The notes beneath the pieces are model-generated. The model saw nothing but the letters and a program-made list of their open reading frames with translations, ran no database searches and was not told the DNA's origin. Positions 33,001 to 46,000 of a stretch of DNA of 64,000 bases are shown piece after piece (position 1 is the stretch's first letter; each line of letters opens with the position of its first letter). The DNA comes from Daldinia sp. FL1419. Its lineage: Eukaryota > Ascomycota > Sordariomycetes > Xylariales > Hypoxylaceae. Both the position numbers and the translations under genes were made by a program. The stretch lies in assembly GCA_025201765.1 (NCBI GenBank), contig MU623447.1:62001-126000 (forward strand), read 5' to 3'.

Positions 33001-36000
33001 CCATAGCATCTCGGTTCTTTTCCGACGCAACTAGCGCGAGAGTATCCACGAATTTACCGAGGAGCCTAATTAATTGTTTTTGGAGTTCTGGCTTCGACTC
33101 GATGTTGCCGATATATCTGCGGAGGACGGCACGATACTGTGGCCACTCCAAAGAAGAGGCTATATCAGCGATTGTGGTTGCCGCTTGAGCACCCACGCCA
33201 TGGTCATCGCTCCCTTCCTCCCGATTGAAAATGAAATGCTCGAGAAGCGGCACGAAGAAGTGAGTCAAATGCTTGCTGTTTAAAGACGTATGTTGACTTG
33301 TCTTAGATAATAGCTGTAGCGCTCGCATTTGCCGTGCCGTCGCGGGGCTAAGAATGTTGTTAAAGAAGCTTGGGTCTGGGTCACCCTCGTCTGGCTCGGG
33401 ATTAATTGCTACAAGGTCGGCAACCGGGGTCCAGGTAGGCATCCGCGAGACCAATACCCCAAATACTTTCACTGTTTCTCTTCTGACAGTTTCAGATGCT
33501 TCCCGCGCGTTGGCGTAAAGAGCCGGTATCAGGATACTCGAAAGCATATCGTAGAACTTGGCCCGTTCTTCGCCCTTCGAGCACGCAGCAGCTTCTATAA
33601 ATTTGCACAGACCATCAGCCGAGTTTGCAGACAGGATTCCATACTCCTCATCATGCTTGATATAAAATGTCATATTATGTATTAATGGTTCCCAGTCCCG
33701 TGGCGTATAAGGAATGTCGCGTGGACGTAATATGGCATTAAAAGCCGCCAATCGTTTTTCATAATCCGGCTCGTCGATACGACTGCTATCGTACGAATTT
33801 AGATCTGCACAAAGTGTAGATAACTCAACATGTAACGGGTCATCCGGGTGTAATACTGCCAATACATTTGACAATGCTTGTCGGTTGATCCGGTCCTTGA
33901 AGAAGCCAAAGAGGGACGCTATCGTCGAATAAATTTGATCTTTCAACTCCGGTCGGAGATCAGATCCCGCAAGTCTTATGAAATTCTCAAGCATCGAAAG
34001 GACCAATCCCTTGGCTTTAGGATTGACACGTCGTGATGGTTGATTGAGAAGGGAGACCGAGATGTCAACAAGATCTGTGACATGAGTCGACTTTTGAATA
34101 ACTGGTGATAACTCAACCACGCACTCAACACATGCCATGAGTAGATCCCGACCCATTTCTCCTTTAGATTTCAAGGCCACGCCGATACTTTCCAATACGA
34201 CGTTGACATTGGGATCCAAAAGTTCTTCTTGAATTAACTCGTTGAATTCAGACTCCGTAGCTGGCTGCTGAGAAATTGCAACCAGGTTGCGCACGATGCT
34301 CAACGCAAAAATCTTGACCTCGTCCTTAGTCTTCTCAAGTTTGAGGCATTCCATCAACTTTTCGATAATACGTCTATCAATGGAGAGGAACAAAGCCGTC
34401 TTCGGAAGTTGTGACAACGTCGCGAGGAATTGAAGGGTTCCAGATACGCCTTGAGTTGTTTCGGTTGGAAGCTTCTCTAGACGCGGACTTACAACCTCTT
34501 TGATAAACAAATCCTTATAGGGCGTCCAATCGAAACTGGGAGCGTTCCGGAGTAACGCAATCAGGCACTTCAGAGATGTACTTCTGACAACTCGCAGCAA
34601 GGAACTCTGTGTGGGCAAATCATCTTCCGTGTCCTCATTATTTTGATTCAACTTTCGCGAAGACAATACGAGACAGTATAGTACCGCATTTAGGATCTTG
34701 TCGGTAAAGGAGAGAACACCAGTACCCATCTCATTGATGATAGCTTCCATCATATTTAGAAATCCAACTTGCTTTCGCACAGTTAATACTTCCTCATCAA
34801 AGGTATTTTCACGCAGTTGGGTGTTCTCGATGACCCTAATACCACGAAGATCGCCAAGAGCGATATCAAGGAATTCGCCCATGTCTTCGATACTCAGCTG
34901 CCTTAAAACGGCTAATCTAGTAGCATGGAGGCCATGGCGTCCGCTCGCGGTTCCCTTCTTTGAAATTGTCCTCCCGTAGAGAAGTCTGAGTAATACAGGC
35001 ATAAGCTCGGAGCGATGTTCCAGACGAATCTGCTGTTCGCCTTGAAACAATACGGTTAACTCATTTTTAAACCTAGCTTCATCGAGAAGATATTCCAGAT
35101 TTTCTTGGTAAGGTTTAACTCCTTCCTGTTTCCAGGTCAAGATGGCCTTGAGAGCAGACTTCTGAACTTCAATGTCACCATTGGCGAGTAGACCTAGAAA
35201 TGTATCATAAACCTGCTGGCTTTGATACAGCACTTTAGGGTTTGAAAATTGACCAAATACACTTAAGAGTGCCTTTTTGTCGAATAATGACCAGGATGAA
35301 CCGGAAAGTCGCTCAAGTGATTCCATTTCGCTTTCATCCAGCTCTTCAGCGTCTCTTGTCCAGGACAATAGGTATGGCACCAGCTTGCGAGATCTCTTCT
35401 CCGCTATACCAGGCGCAGCAGCAAAGACTTTGAGTGCTTGTGACCTGGCATTTTCGGGTGTTGCAGACACTAACGTCTGGCTGCCTTCGAAACTTTCTAA
35501 CATAATTTCAGAAGAACATCCGAGTACACGTTCTGCCTCTTCGGCTTTCTTATGAAAACCGGTTAGATTCCAACACTCGAAATCTGTGAGACCATTATTC
35601 GATGAAGCGACGGCCTCCGTCTGCGAGCCCTCCCACCGCTTAGATGTAACTTCTATCCAATCGAACGCAATATCGCATATGACTTCTTCGCCGGACTTTA
35701 TTTGGCTGATCTGCTGTAACGCCTCGACTGCGGAATCCCAAATGGGAGTCAAACGTACCGTCATCTGGCCAAAAAGAAATCTTGGGATTGCTTGTCTGAG
35801 CCATGAACTCTCGCTGATTTGAGGGTAGTTTGCTGCCAGCTTTCGTATATGCACGGAGATAAGACGAGTATTCTGTAATTCCAGCGGCGTTTGCTCTACC
35901 TGGAGCATAGTTTCCAACGAGTCCAGCTCATCTAGAGCCGAATCAAGACGGCTAAGCAACTGCAAAGATACCAATCGATGTTGACGTGATGGGCTCGATA

Positions 36001-38050
36001 AATTTTCAATAAGGCTCTTCATGAATGGGTCCTCGTCACTTTCGCTGTTAGAACCACTTTCACTCTGAGATGGTGAGCTCTTCTTGTGGTTTAGTTGGTC
36101 TTCGTAAGTGATCATGGCTTCTAGAAATCCAGTGAGTCGCCGGTATCGGGGGGTAGCTGCTTTGAGTAGAGGCTCAAGCGAGCTATCGATCTGCCCCGCG
36201 GTTTTGCTCATTCGTAGGTATGCAGAAAACCCTTGACTGACGATGAAGTAGGCCTCCTCGCTTCCTAGAGACTGTGAAGGCTTTAGTGCAAGCTTCAGTT
36301 TCCTCAATAGTAGTTCTGCAATAGGGCCATTGGTAGAAGGTCGAACTGTCGTAGCTTCTAAAACATGAAGGAGGGCCGAGTATTTAGGTAGGCATTCGTC
36401 TCGCCATGCTTTCGGGTTGAAGTCACCTCCGCTCGAACTCCCTCGTTCAGGGAATGGAGAGACCTCAAGACGTTCAAACTTGGTAACAATCTGATCTTGC
36501 CAGGATTGCGGGAGAGAGAAGCTCTCTGATTCCGTAATTGAAGGTAGCGCATGAGATTCTACCATCCGTGGCAAAAAGACGCACAGCATTTCCTCATTAG
36601 AACCTTCGGACCAATGTGTCACAATAAACCTGTGCTCAACATTAGTAACTAATTATACCAGAACGATTCAAACTACTTACTTTTGGAACGGTTTTAGCAA
36701 AAGGCTCCGAAATCTAGTAGAATCAAGGCCGGAAAAGTAGGAGCAGAACGGTATGAACCATCTCATCAGAGGCTCCCGAGTCATGGCATTTATAAAATCG
36801 GTGATATAGGGAATTATAGAATCCATCGTAGCTTGCTTCCATACAATAGCTATATTTACCATGAGCTGCTGCCAGATAGCGGAAGAGTCAATAGCTTCAA
36901 GGTCATCTGGCGCCTTAGAGAGAGCTTTGAGAGACTCCAATAAGCATTTAAGAACCGTTGGCCAGTCTACTATGCGATTACCTTTTCGAACACCGCATAT
37001 CGTTCCTATGATCCTAACATACAGGCAGTTACGCAACGGGTAACTAATACGGTCCTCATCTTTAGCTGCTATTTCAGACACGAGCTGTGGAATAGATTGG
37101 AACGTTTCGGCGGTCGTATGATGAACAATGCTAACAAGGATACCGCAAACAAGATCAGTCCATGTTACCGGGTCCGAAGAGATGCATTCGTTATTGGGGA
37201 CAGAAATGATAAGCGATTTGATGATTTCGGGTCCGCTTGTGTGAATGGTATAACCCTGGCCTTTGATAGCCTCCGCAAACATAGTCATAAGTCCATGATG
37301 ATATAATCCGAATTGGCGACTATCCCTGCTATTTTCCAGATCCAATCTAGCATGTTCAATGAGCAGCGGCAGAGCTTTCTCTCGGTTCGCGGGCGCGGCG
37401 GCTTTCTTGACGAGGAAGCTCAATGCTTCGGCAGCAAATCGGGCGATATGGGGAGGATTCCGAGCTTTGCCTAGCAATGGCGCCAAGGCATCATATGTCG
37501 GTCTAATATCTGGCACTAAAAGTTTCGATAAATACTTGAAGAGAAAAGCCAAGCAACCAAAGGTCCATTCAGTAACGGCAGCATCTTGGGGTCGACTCGC
37601 GATCCCCGTGATTAAGGACAGGGCAATAGGATAGTGCTTTTCAAAACGGGTGCCCAAGTCATGTGCTAAAGCTGTAAGAAGATCTAGTAGAGGCTCTAGA
37701 GACTCGGAATCATGCATTGATATATATTTGGCCAACAACTCCATAATCTTATCTTCGAAATGTAGGATCTGGGGAAGACTATCGCAGAAGGGACGAACAT
37801 CTCGGCGGAAGAGAGTAAAGGCTTTAGATATATTAATATCAGCCCATTTCTCCATCCCATTCCGGAAGTACGAGGTAGTTGAGTCGAGGTCTTCGGTCTC
37901 GAGGTCATGTCGTCGTACTCTTCGAAGGGGATCGAGAGAATGTAGCTTTGAGATCTTGGTTGTAAACGATTCCCATCGGTGATTCTTTTGATGAGGAGTT
38001 CCGCCTCCCTTTCGGGATTTTACTATACGTCCCGACTTTGTTGAGCGCAT
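30011..38050 (-). CDS. UTP20: UTP20/DRIM, U3 snoRNP-associated 90S pre-ribosome factor
   Basis: Two exons (38050-36681, 36629-30011) encode about 2662 aa, slightly longer than the yeast protein. The ATG at 38050 (MRSTKSGRIV) starts the protein. The N-terminus reads RKGGGTPHQKNHRWESFTTK and YFRNGMEKWADINIS, matching UTP20. The bulk is HEAT-like helical repeats, with the long conserved DRIM-type central region. An acidic stretch (SADSDASDDDADGSEDSED) precedes the end, and the C-terminus is very basic (RAKSRRESRSKKRKIE, KKVKRRKEKG), consistent with nucleolar localisation and rRNA contact. UTP20 is needed for 18S rRNA maturation in the small-subunit processome. The 51-nt intron splits Lys457. It is transcribed divergently from the DRN1-like gene across a 480-bp spacer. 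Confidence 0.95.
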
Positions 38051-38218
38051 CTTGGCTACCAATTCCCTGTTGAATTAAGTTATGAGAAGGGAAAAGGTGC
38101 TGTTGCGGCTCTTGCAATTGAATATTTAGGAAGTAGGTAAGTACATGTAAGTAGAACTTATTCTTGCCCCACTGGAAATCAAATCGCATCGCGGGAAGAG
38201 AAAGTAGCGACCCTGAAC

Positions 38219-38319
38219 TTTTTTTTTTTTGCGCGAGGCGCTGCGATAAGAGGATAACAACTACGATAAGCTTGATAATCCTATCGATAGATTTTATCAT
38301 ACTTTATCTAATCTTATCG
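38219..38319. promoter_or_regulatory. poly-T and GATAAG cluster between UTP20 and DRN1
   Basis: T12 (38219-38230) is followed by GCGCGAGGCGCTG and then CGATAAG at 38244 and 38264, GATAA at 38253 and 38274, TATCGATA at 38282, and TTATC cores near 38294, 38304 and 38314. It lies inside the 480-bp divergent spacer of UTP20 and the CwfJ gene. The role as a shared promoter element is inferred. Confidence 0.55.
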
Positions 38320-38530
38320 TAACTAGCCTGCTAGCTTCGATGTAAACTCTACCTTTCTTAGCCGCAGCTTATGCAGCTAATAACTTATTAATCCCGTCTT
38401 CTTCATCATCAAATCGCATCAAAGCAAGCCAATTAGAGATCGCGATTCAAACACCTTCCACCACCAGCCAGGCCAGCTTACCTATACCCATCTCATCTCC
38501 CTATGCCATCGTAAGCCATCATATGCCACC

Positions 38531-40301
38531 ATGGCAGCTAAAATGTAAGTAAACCATCCCAGCCGCCCTTAAATGTGATAATATCTAATATAGTTATACC
38601 TAAGCATCGTCCTAGGCAGCGTCAATGGCAAGTTCGAGTCCGTCTTCCAGAAGCTCGCGACTTTGCACCAAAAGCAGAACTTCTCATTTGCCATCATAAC
38701 GGGTAATCTCTTCAGTGTCGACCAAGATGACGATACTATTTCGCGACTTCTTAATGACGAGATTCGAGTACCTATCTCAACCTACTTTACCGTAGGCACG
38801 ACCTCACTTCCTAATCGAATCGTCGAGCGCGTCGAGAAAGGCGAAGATGTACGTTTACACTACCTCAATCCCTCCCTCCAAATCACACGACCTTATACTT
38901 CCAGTATAACCACCTAACTAATCAAACTTGCGTATATAGGTCTGCGAGAATCTCCACTTCCTCGGCAAACGAAGCATTACCAAAACTTCAGACGGGATTC
39001 GAATCGTAGCATTAGGCGGCGTTCTCGACAATACCATCATTGGCGGCCAGTCCCAGGAACAACACCTTCCTCTACATACCGCCAACGACGCCAAAGTACT
39101 ACGCGGCGCGAATGCCACCGATATACTCCTTACAACGTGCTGGCCATCCAAAGTATGGACGAATTCTGCTAAGGCTTTGACGCCCGAAGAACAATCCTCC
39201 ATCACAAGCACCGATGAAATCGCCGATCTATGCGCTACCCTTAAGCCGCGCTACCATTTCTCGATGTCGCCTGCCGACTTCTTTTACGAGCGTGAACCTT
39301 TCTTCCACCCACCTAGCAGTTCCGACTCCGATCAAAGCCTGGTTACGCGATTCATTTCCCTCGCCCCCTTTGGCAATGCATCTAAAGCGAAGGCTATGTA
39401 TGCCTTCAATATTGTCCCCGGGGAATCGGCCTCTTCCATTCCTGCTGGCAGTACCATGTCACCATTTATCATCAAAACTAATACGAGGAAGCGACCCGCA
39501 CCCACAGACGACCGCGTTAATGGCCACGGTCACCATGGTGGCGGTCGTCGCGTTCGCCATCGAAAGGATCGTTCACCTCCACCCGGCCCCGATCGGTGTT
39601 TCTTCTGTCTCAGCAACACCGATGTAGACACGCATATGATTTGTTCTATAGGAGATGATGCGTACGTTACTACGGCCAAAGGCCCATTACCTAGTTCCGA
39701 TACATTTGCTTCGTCTGGACTTTCTTTCCCAGGCCACCAACTTATTATACCCCTTCCTCACGAACCTACTGTCCGCTCCATGGGCGAGGACGCCCAAAAG
39801 ACTTACAAGGAGATGGTTCGTTTCAGAGAGTCTATGCAGGCTATGGTGGCGACGCAGTCGAAATTCAAATTAGGCGCAGTCACATTCGAGATTAGTCGGC
39901 AATCCGGCATCCATGTTCATTGGCAATTTATACCCGTTCCTTCGGAACTTATTCGAAAAGGTCTCGTCGAAGCAGGATTCAAGGTAGAGGCTGAGAATCG
40001 CCAATTCCCACCCTTTGAAGAGACAGCTCTAGAATCTGGCGTTGACGAGACTTCCGACTTCTTTCGTCTCTGGATTTGGTCCGACGATAGCGACACCGGT
40101 ATCCAAAGCAAGGAATTGGTGATGCGCTTCGATAGCAGCCTACGCTTTGACCTACAGTTTGGCCGCCGCGTCATGGCAAAGCTCCTTAGGCTTGAAGACC
40201 GATTATATTGGCAAGATGTCGTCCAGTCCGTCGCAGAAGAGACTCAAGACGTCGAGAAGTTCAAAGAAGCATTTAAGCCCTGGGATTTTACTCTAGCATA
40301 A
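38531..40301 (+). CDS. DRN1: CwfJ family protein, Drn1/CWF19L1-like lariat debranching cofactor
   Basis: Three exons (38531-38544, 38605-38848, 38940-40301) give 539 aa. The 14-nt first exon encodes MAAK plus part of Ile. The N-terminal metallophosphoesterase-like half starts IIVLGSVNGKFESVFQKL and contains FAIITGNLF, like the Dbr1-related domain of Drn1/CWF19L1. This distinguishes it from the splicing factor Cwf19. A Lys/Arg/Pro linker (about RKRPAPTDDR to DRSPPPGP) follows, then CwfJ domain 1 with RCFFCLSNTDVDTHMI, GHQLIIPLPHEP and the HIT-like HVHWQF motif, and CwfJ domain 2 ending EAFKPWDFTLA. Family members help the debranching enzyme turn over intron lariats. It is divergent from UTP20. 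Confidence 0.92.
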
Positions 40302-40677
40302 TTCGTAAGCATTTTCAATCGGCGTTGGTGGTTCGAAAAGTTTTATACCCTGCTTTGAATTTTCGCTGTACTTGCTACGGTGTCTGGGAGAGTATCACAT
40401 AGTCCCAAAGAGTCGTCTTTTATTAGGGCGACGCATATATATCGATGATTTTATAGCATTCGAATCGGCGGAAGACTTAGGCTCGTGTAATTGTATGACC
40501 TGAGCTACATTTACGACTACCTAGTTATTATAGGGCGTACTCGAGATTTAAGCAGCATCACGAAGGATTTACAGGCGTCATTAAACATACAATAGATAAG
40601 TGATTTATTTGTAAAATGAAGGGTTAATCATAAAATAATCAGACTACTTCTTAGAGGTATCATCAATCATTAGACTC
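40302..40677. other. short intergenic region
   Basis: Convergent 3' ends of the CwfJ gene and the polytopic membrane protein gene. AT-rich; nothing recognised. Confidence 0.5.
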
Positions 40678-43014
40678 TTATGAAAGCTGCGGCCCTGACT
40701 GCTGCATTTCCGGTTCTCTTCCCGCATCGTCAACATCTATTTTGTCTGCTTCATCCCGAAACTTCTTTCGCAGTCGTCGTTGATGCCACCACGCAAGCGC
40801 ACACACAATTCCGACTACTACCACTCCCGTACTGCCAGTCACCGTCCACCAGCTCTGCGCTGCCTGTATATCTTCAGCAGTGTTACTACTAAGCACAATA
40901 TACGCGTCTGGATGGTTCAGCCTAGGCCAATACCTCACTGGCACCTATCCATGACGTTAGTTGAGCACTAAGTAATAGGGGTGATCCGGGTGAATCAGGA
41001 TAATGCTTTGATCATATCTCACCATACAAGCGCAACTTCGATAAACGCCCACCAGTTGCATTGTAGTACCACCCACAGCGGCAAAGACGGAAAAGAATCC
41101 CACAACTACTTGTCCCCACCAACATATCCTCTTTGCGATGGGATTAGTCTCCGACCATCGCGTACCATATCGTATCCTAAGTCGCGCTGCGCATGTCCAC
41201 AAGGCCATCTCGCATACTTGGCTGATTGCATAGACAAGATATGTCAGACTGCGACAAGACAGCCCGGCTTGGGGTGTATTGTAAGACGTCAGGAATGCGA
41301 GGCAGCAAGGCGCCAGAACCGCGAACAAGGCTCCAACCAGAATGTATAAGCAATCTTGATAGCTCATCATTAGAGCCTTGTGTAGGTCCTCAGGGGATGC
41401 CATGTCACTTCTCCTTCGGTATTCAGACGAGAGTGCATACTCGCTGATCGCCTCTAGAACCCATTCACGCTTGTTAAGGCCCCTCTTCCACAGCTTAACC
41501 GTTCGGAATCCGCCTTCAAAAATTGTTTCAATCGGATTATAACCTTCGATCTGCCTAACGACAAATCCAACCCCTTCCCATGACCTAATCCTTTCGAGGT
41601 ACTGGGCCCAGAAGCTTGGCTCGTACTCATCTGCCAGAGCCATCGTGCCGCCATCGTACACGATGGCGTCGAGAGTGCTGGGACTGTTTGATGCAAGCAT
41701 CGCACCAGACTATAACATAGAGAGTCAGTAGCCCGGATTTAGGCAGACCCAATCCTTCGTTCTATATTACACTTAGAGCTTAGAACTTGGACACGTACAA
41801 TTATAGCCAGGTAAGGAATAACCATCCACCCTAATTAGTATGTCAGTTTGTTCGCACAGACTAGTAACACCAGTCTATACAAGCTACTCACATAAGCCAA
41901 ATGCGAGTGCATGGGCCGTATCATTATCTCCCAAATTGTTGTCGGAATCCAGAACCGTATACACAAAGCCACCGAGGAAGAATAGTACCGGCGCTCCCAC
42001 CGTTGAGCCGAAACTATCCAAAGTTAGCTCATTCTGCGCAATGAAAGCCGGAATCTATCACCTTTCTTGAGAGCTAAGAAGCGCTTTAAGTTTAGTAGGC
42101 AATGTTACAATGTTTGCTCGATATCCACTATCCGTTTTTGACGCTTCGTGTTCATCAACCATCACCATTACTCTCTTCCAGACACTATTATGGACCAGTT
42201 TACTCGTCGTGCGTTTCTTGAGGGGCGCTATTGTCGCCGAATCAGTCGAGAGTGTACTGTTATGGCGGCTTTCAACTTCCGAATCATCTCTCTCGAGGTT
42301 GGCCATTTGGATATTTCCAACGACTATGGACAACAGCAATTGAGCCCTCAAACGCGTAGTCATGGCCGGAGCTTTACCATTAGGCGGGGCCATGAACTCC
42401 AATATCTTCCGATCGAGCGCATACTCGTACACGGCGCTCATCAACATCGGCGCTGCGAAAGCGAAGCAAACCCCAAGCCAGACCATCGTGTCGATAGTCA
42501 TAAGTATCCCCGCACCCAGCAATCGAATCCAATAAGTCATAAATCCAATAAGCGTTCGCGGGTGAGCCTTAAACACGATTTCCGGAATAGCCAGCTTATA
42601 CGTGCGTGGAACGTTGGTACAGAACGCCAAACTCGGTACTATGAATTGTACCAAGGGGCCGATCCACTGCTGCATGGCGTTCGAGTGCGAAATCTCCCAC
42701 CCGGGGCACTGTTCCGTGCATCGGTAGTATGGGACGCGAACTACCGGAGCGCCACTCGCATCTCCGTTAAAGGTTGCGCCACATGGGAACTCATCGTTAG
42801 AGATCGCGGCCTCGAGGTTTTCGATTGAGAACCCGGGGACTACAAATGAAGTCGATGAGTAGGATAGGTTCCCGTCAGAACGGACGACGAGCGAGTCGTT
42901 CAAAGCTCGAAGACAGCAGTGAGTGAAGTTTTGGCCCCCAAGTCCGATCGGTAGCGAGCTTGGTGGGTTGGAGGTGAGACCCGCCAGCTGAGGGATTAGG
43001 TCTCCTATATTCAT
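40678..43014 (-). CDS. fungal polytopic membrane protein, unknown function
   Basis: Five exons (43014-42062, 42013-41892, 41830-41799, 41709-41023, 40944-40678) close in frame to 686 aa. Exon 3 is only 32 nt. The first about 120 residues are a Cys-containing, probably extracytosolic domain (FTHCCLRALNDS, YYRCTEQCPGWEI) without a clear signal peptide. Several hydrophobic helices follow: LVQFIVPSLAFCTN, LLGAGILMTIDTMVWLGVCF, AQLLLSIVVGNIQM, APVLFFLGGFVYTVL, MVIPYLAIIS, CLYILVGALFAVLAPCCLAF, VVVGFFSVFAAVGGTTMQLV and STGVVVVGIVCALAWW. A basic then acidic tail ends the protein. The architecture resembles uncharacterised fungal membrane proteins, but I cannot name a family. Splice sites are all consensus. 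Confidence 0.85.
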
Positions 43015-46000
43015 CTCAGCTAATTTCTCTGTTCATATGATACAAGGTTACAGAGTGATAGGAGAAGAAGGTTCGGAAGAATATCCTCTGGGGATCTATT
43101 CAATAAATATACCATGCCTACAAGAGACCAGAGCTGAAAAAGGTTGAAGCCTTCCCCCTTATCTAAAAGGTAGGCAGATACCCAAGCAAATACCAACATG
43201 TGTCTCGGGTTTAACTCTATATCTTGTAGATCTACCGAGCGGTGTATGCAACTATGTATAGGAATCTCGAAATTCTAGCGTTGAGAAAGTAAGGGGTAGT
43301 ATAATAACTCTCGCGGTGTCTTATAATACGCCGGCCTTTGCAGAAATGCATGCATATAAAAGCAAAACGAGCGACAGGCGTGCTACTTCACCCAATGGTG
43401 CTTCTAGGATAGAATATGCATTAATACAATTGCCTGTTGCGTCGATTCGGCCTACTTGTCTAAGACATCGCGAGAGTTATCATATTACCCCTTACTTTCT
43501 CAACGCTAGAGTTTCTCTACTATAGATGAGCTTGAACTCATCCGAACTAGCCGGTTTGTCTGACATATTCTATATACGCTATAGCATAGAGTCCTTGCAT
43601 GTCGAGTAGAATCAGTATACAACCTACGAGATATCCATACACAGAGTTGATGGCAGTAAGAGAATCGGTATGAACGTATCTGGTAAGACTAGTTTCACGT
43701 TCTTATAGACTTTATAGTCGCCAGAAAAGAAAGTTCAGAACGCGTGCGAATCTAATTCAAGGTAGTCATCCATCTCCCTCGGATTTTTGAAGATTATTTA
43801 CCAATGATAAGTTCCCACTTAGCAAGTACATATCTAGAGCGAGATGTCACAAAGACACTATATAGTGCATTGGGACTTTTACCTCTATTTTGTTTGGAGT
43901 CTTGATAAATTCGGTACGTCGTGCTGTGACATAAATGCGTGTTGTTGACATTAGCATGTTCGAGCATTCAAGTAGATATCGAAAATAACTGATTGAAACT
44001 TGGAGAGCCTCACCTATGCAGCTTAGGCATCTAGATACCGAAAAGGTATCTAAGTAAGCGACAATGTCGCCTGAACGGATCTCAAGGTTGCCTGGTATGT
44101 GCATTGGTGAATACATTCGCATTGGTAATTGTACAGTGTCAACCACGCTGCACGCGTGGTACAGTGATAATAGTTGTAGGGTAAACTCGGGGAGAAGTAC
44201 GGAAAGCATGAAACTTATAAGGTATAATAACACAGCAAGCTTTCACCCAGAATGGAATGTCCCAGTGGAGGCCGCGGCACTGCGAAGCTGGTGCCACCCC
44301 ATGACTTGATATTCAGAAAAATCCAAAGGGGTTTTTCGTAAGGAGAGTTAAGAAGTCACGCCTCCCCAGCTTTTTTGTTCCCTCAAGGTCTACGGTTCGA
44401 AACCAAATTGTTTCTCTTTTTTTATTTTTTTATTTTTTTATCTTTTTATTTTTATTCTTCCTTCCTTGTATCCAACTCCCAAAGCAACACATAATCTCCA
44501 AACATAAAACTTGTTATGCAGATACAAGATAGATCCAGCATATAAACTAGATCCAAGAGAAGCTCTCTTTTTATTACCAGCTTAACTTCAACCCATATTA
44601 CGCTCAAGTGCTATCATTTATATAAATTCAACAACCCCAACACAGAGGTATACACAGCACATACCCATCACGACATAGGAATGAAGTTATTCTACCCTTT
44701 CAATACACTCCCACGACTACCATTAGTATTGCATGGTTTCTATTATTATTATAAACTGAGGCAGTGTTGATGGGCGATATATCTATTATTAACTTACATG
44801 TACGTGTAGTAGGTAAATACTATGGCACTCAGGAGGTACGTAAATAAGCCTGGAAAAGGGGTTCTTAGGTGCTACTCAACACTGCCCGTGTTTGTACTTA
44901 GGTATTCGCTAATTTCGAGTTGCCTAAGGTACTATCTTCAAGTGAGAAACTACATCTGTGAAAGTCTCAAACCGTACCTACCTCAGATAATTTTTAACTT
45001 GGGTTGTCAAGGTTACAAACGTTAAAAAACAGTCAGTTGCCAATTTTTAAGGAAACCATGACTACATCCGAAACCGAAACAGAAACCAAAATATTGCCAG
45101 GTTCTGCTATATTTCCACCATATTTCCACTATATATTTCCTACACAACCTCAACATAGCAAGTCACCTCTCCTCTTTCAACTCAGAAAACTCAACCCTAC
45201 TCAACCTTGACAACTAAAAAAGCCTACTTTCTATTTACTAGTCTCAATTCCATTCGACATTAACGAAATTATCATCGTCTACTATAATTTCATTTCTATA
45301 CCAATATGGCCACCTTAACACTAGATCTCTTTCTCACTTCCATCTTGTCAAAAGCAATCTAACATACGGCCTTTAATAAAACCAACCTTCGTCTTCTCCT
45401 GTTACAGTCAGGAGCAGAAAGATAGATCATTTCGGTCCAGTGCCCTGAAAGTTCGAATACATGCTTGGCGTGGTCAGTCTACAGTCGCCGATAATAAATA
45501 AGCTGCGAATACGGGCCAAAGAAAAGGCCAAAAAAGAAGATGGAGACGGGACAGACACTGCGTGCCCGCAAAGTTATCAAGTAAGAATAGGAAGGGGTGC
45601 AATGAAGTTATACAAAACTTGGGTAAGAGATCACTCGCGACGAACCAGACTTACGACAAAATCTAACCGTCTCTAAAAACAAGTCCAAGAACACCCCCTT
45701 TAATCTTGACTCGGCTACCGAAGCACTATACGAACAGAAGCATTTAACCAAGTATTACACACGCTGTGGCCCATGGTTCTACAGAAGCGGACAAACTCCA
45801 ATACGTTATTGGTTTGATTCGACGAGTTACGGTAAATAAGGCTGTAACAAACTCGATTCCTAAGGACTTATGAAAATATCAACAAGTACTTCGACGGCAA
45901 TTTCTATGCATGATTCGACGTGTACCTTTCATATATGCACTATTTCCGAGATAAAATTACGTTACAAGCAATGACGGCTGTGACTACAATATCAGCAGGT

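Noticed and set aside
44380..44405. GGTTCGAAACC resembling a tRNA B box
   Set aside because: No A box, acceptor stem or cloverleaf can be formed around it.
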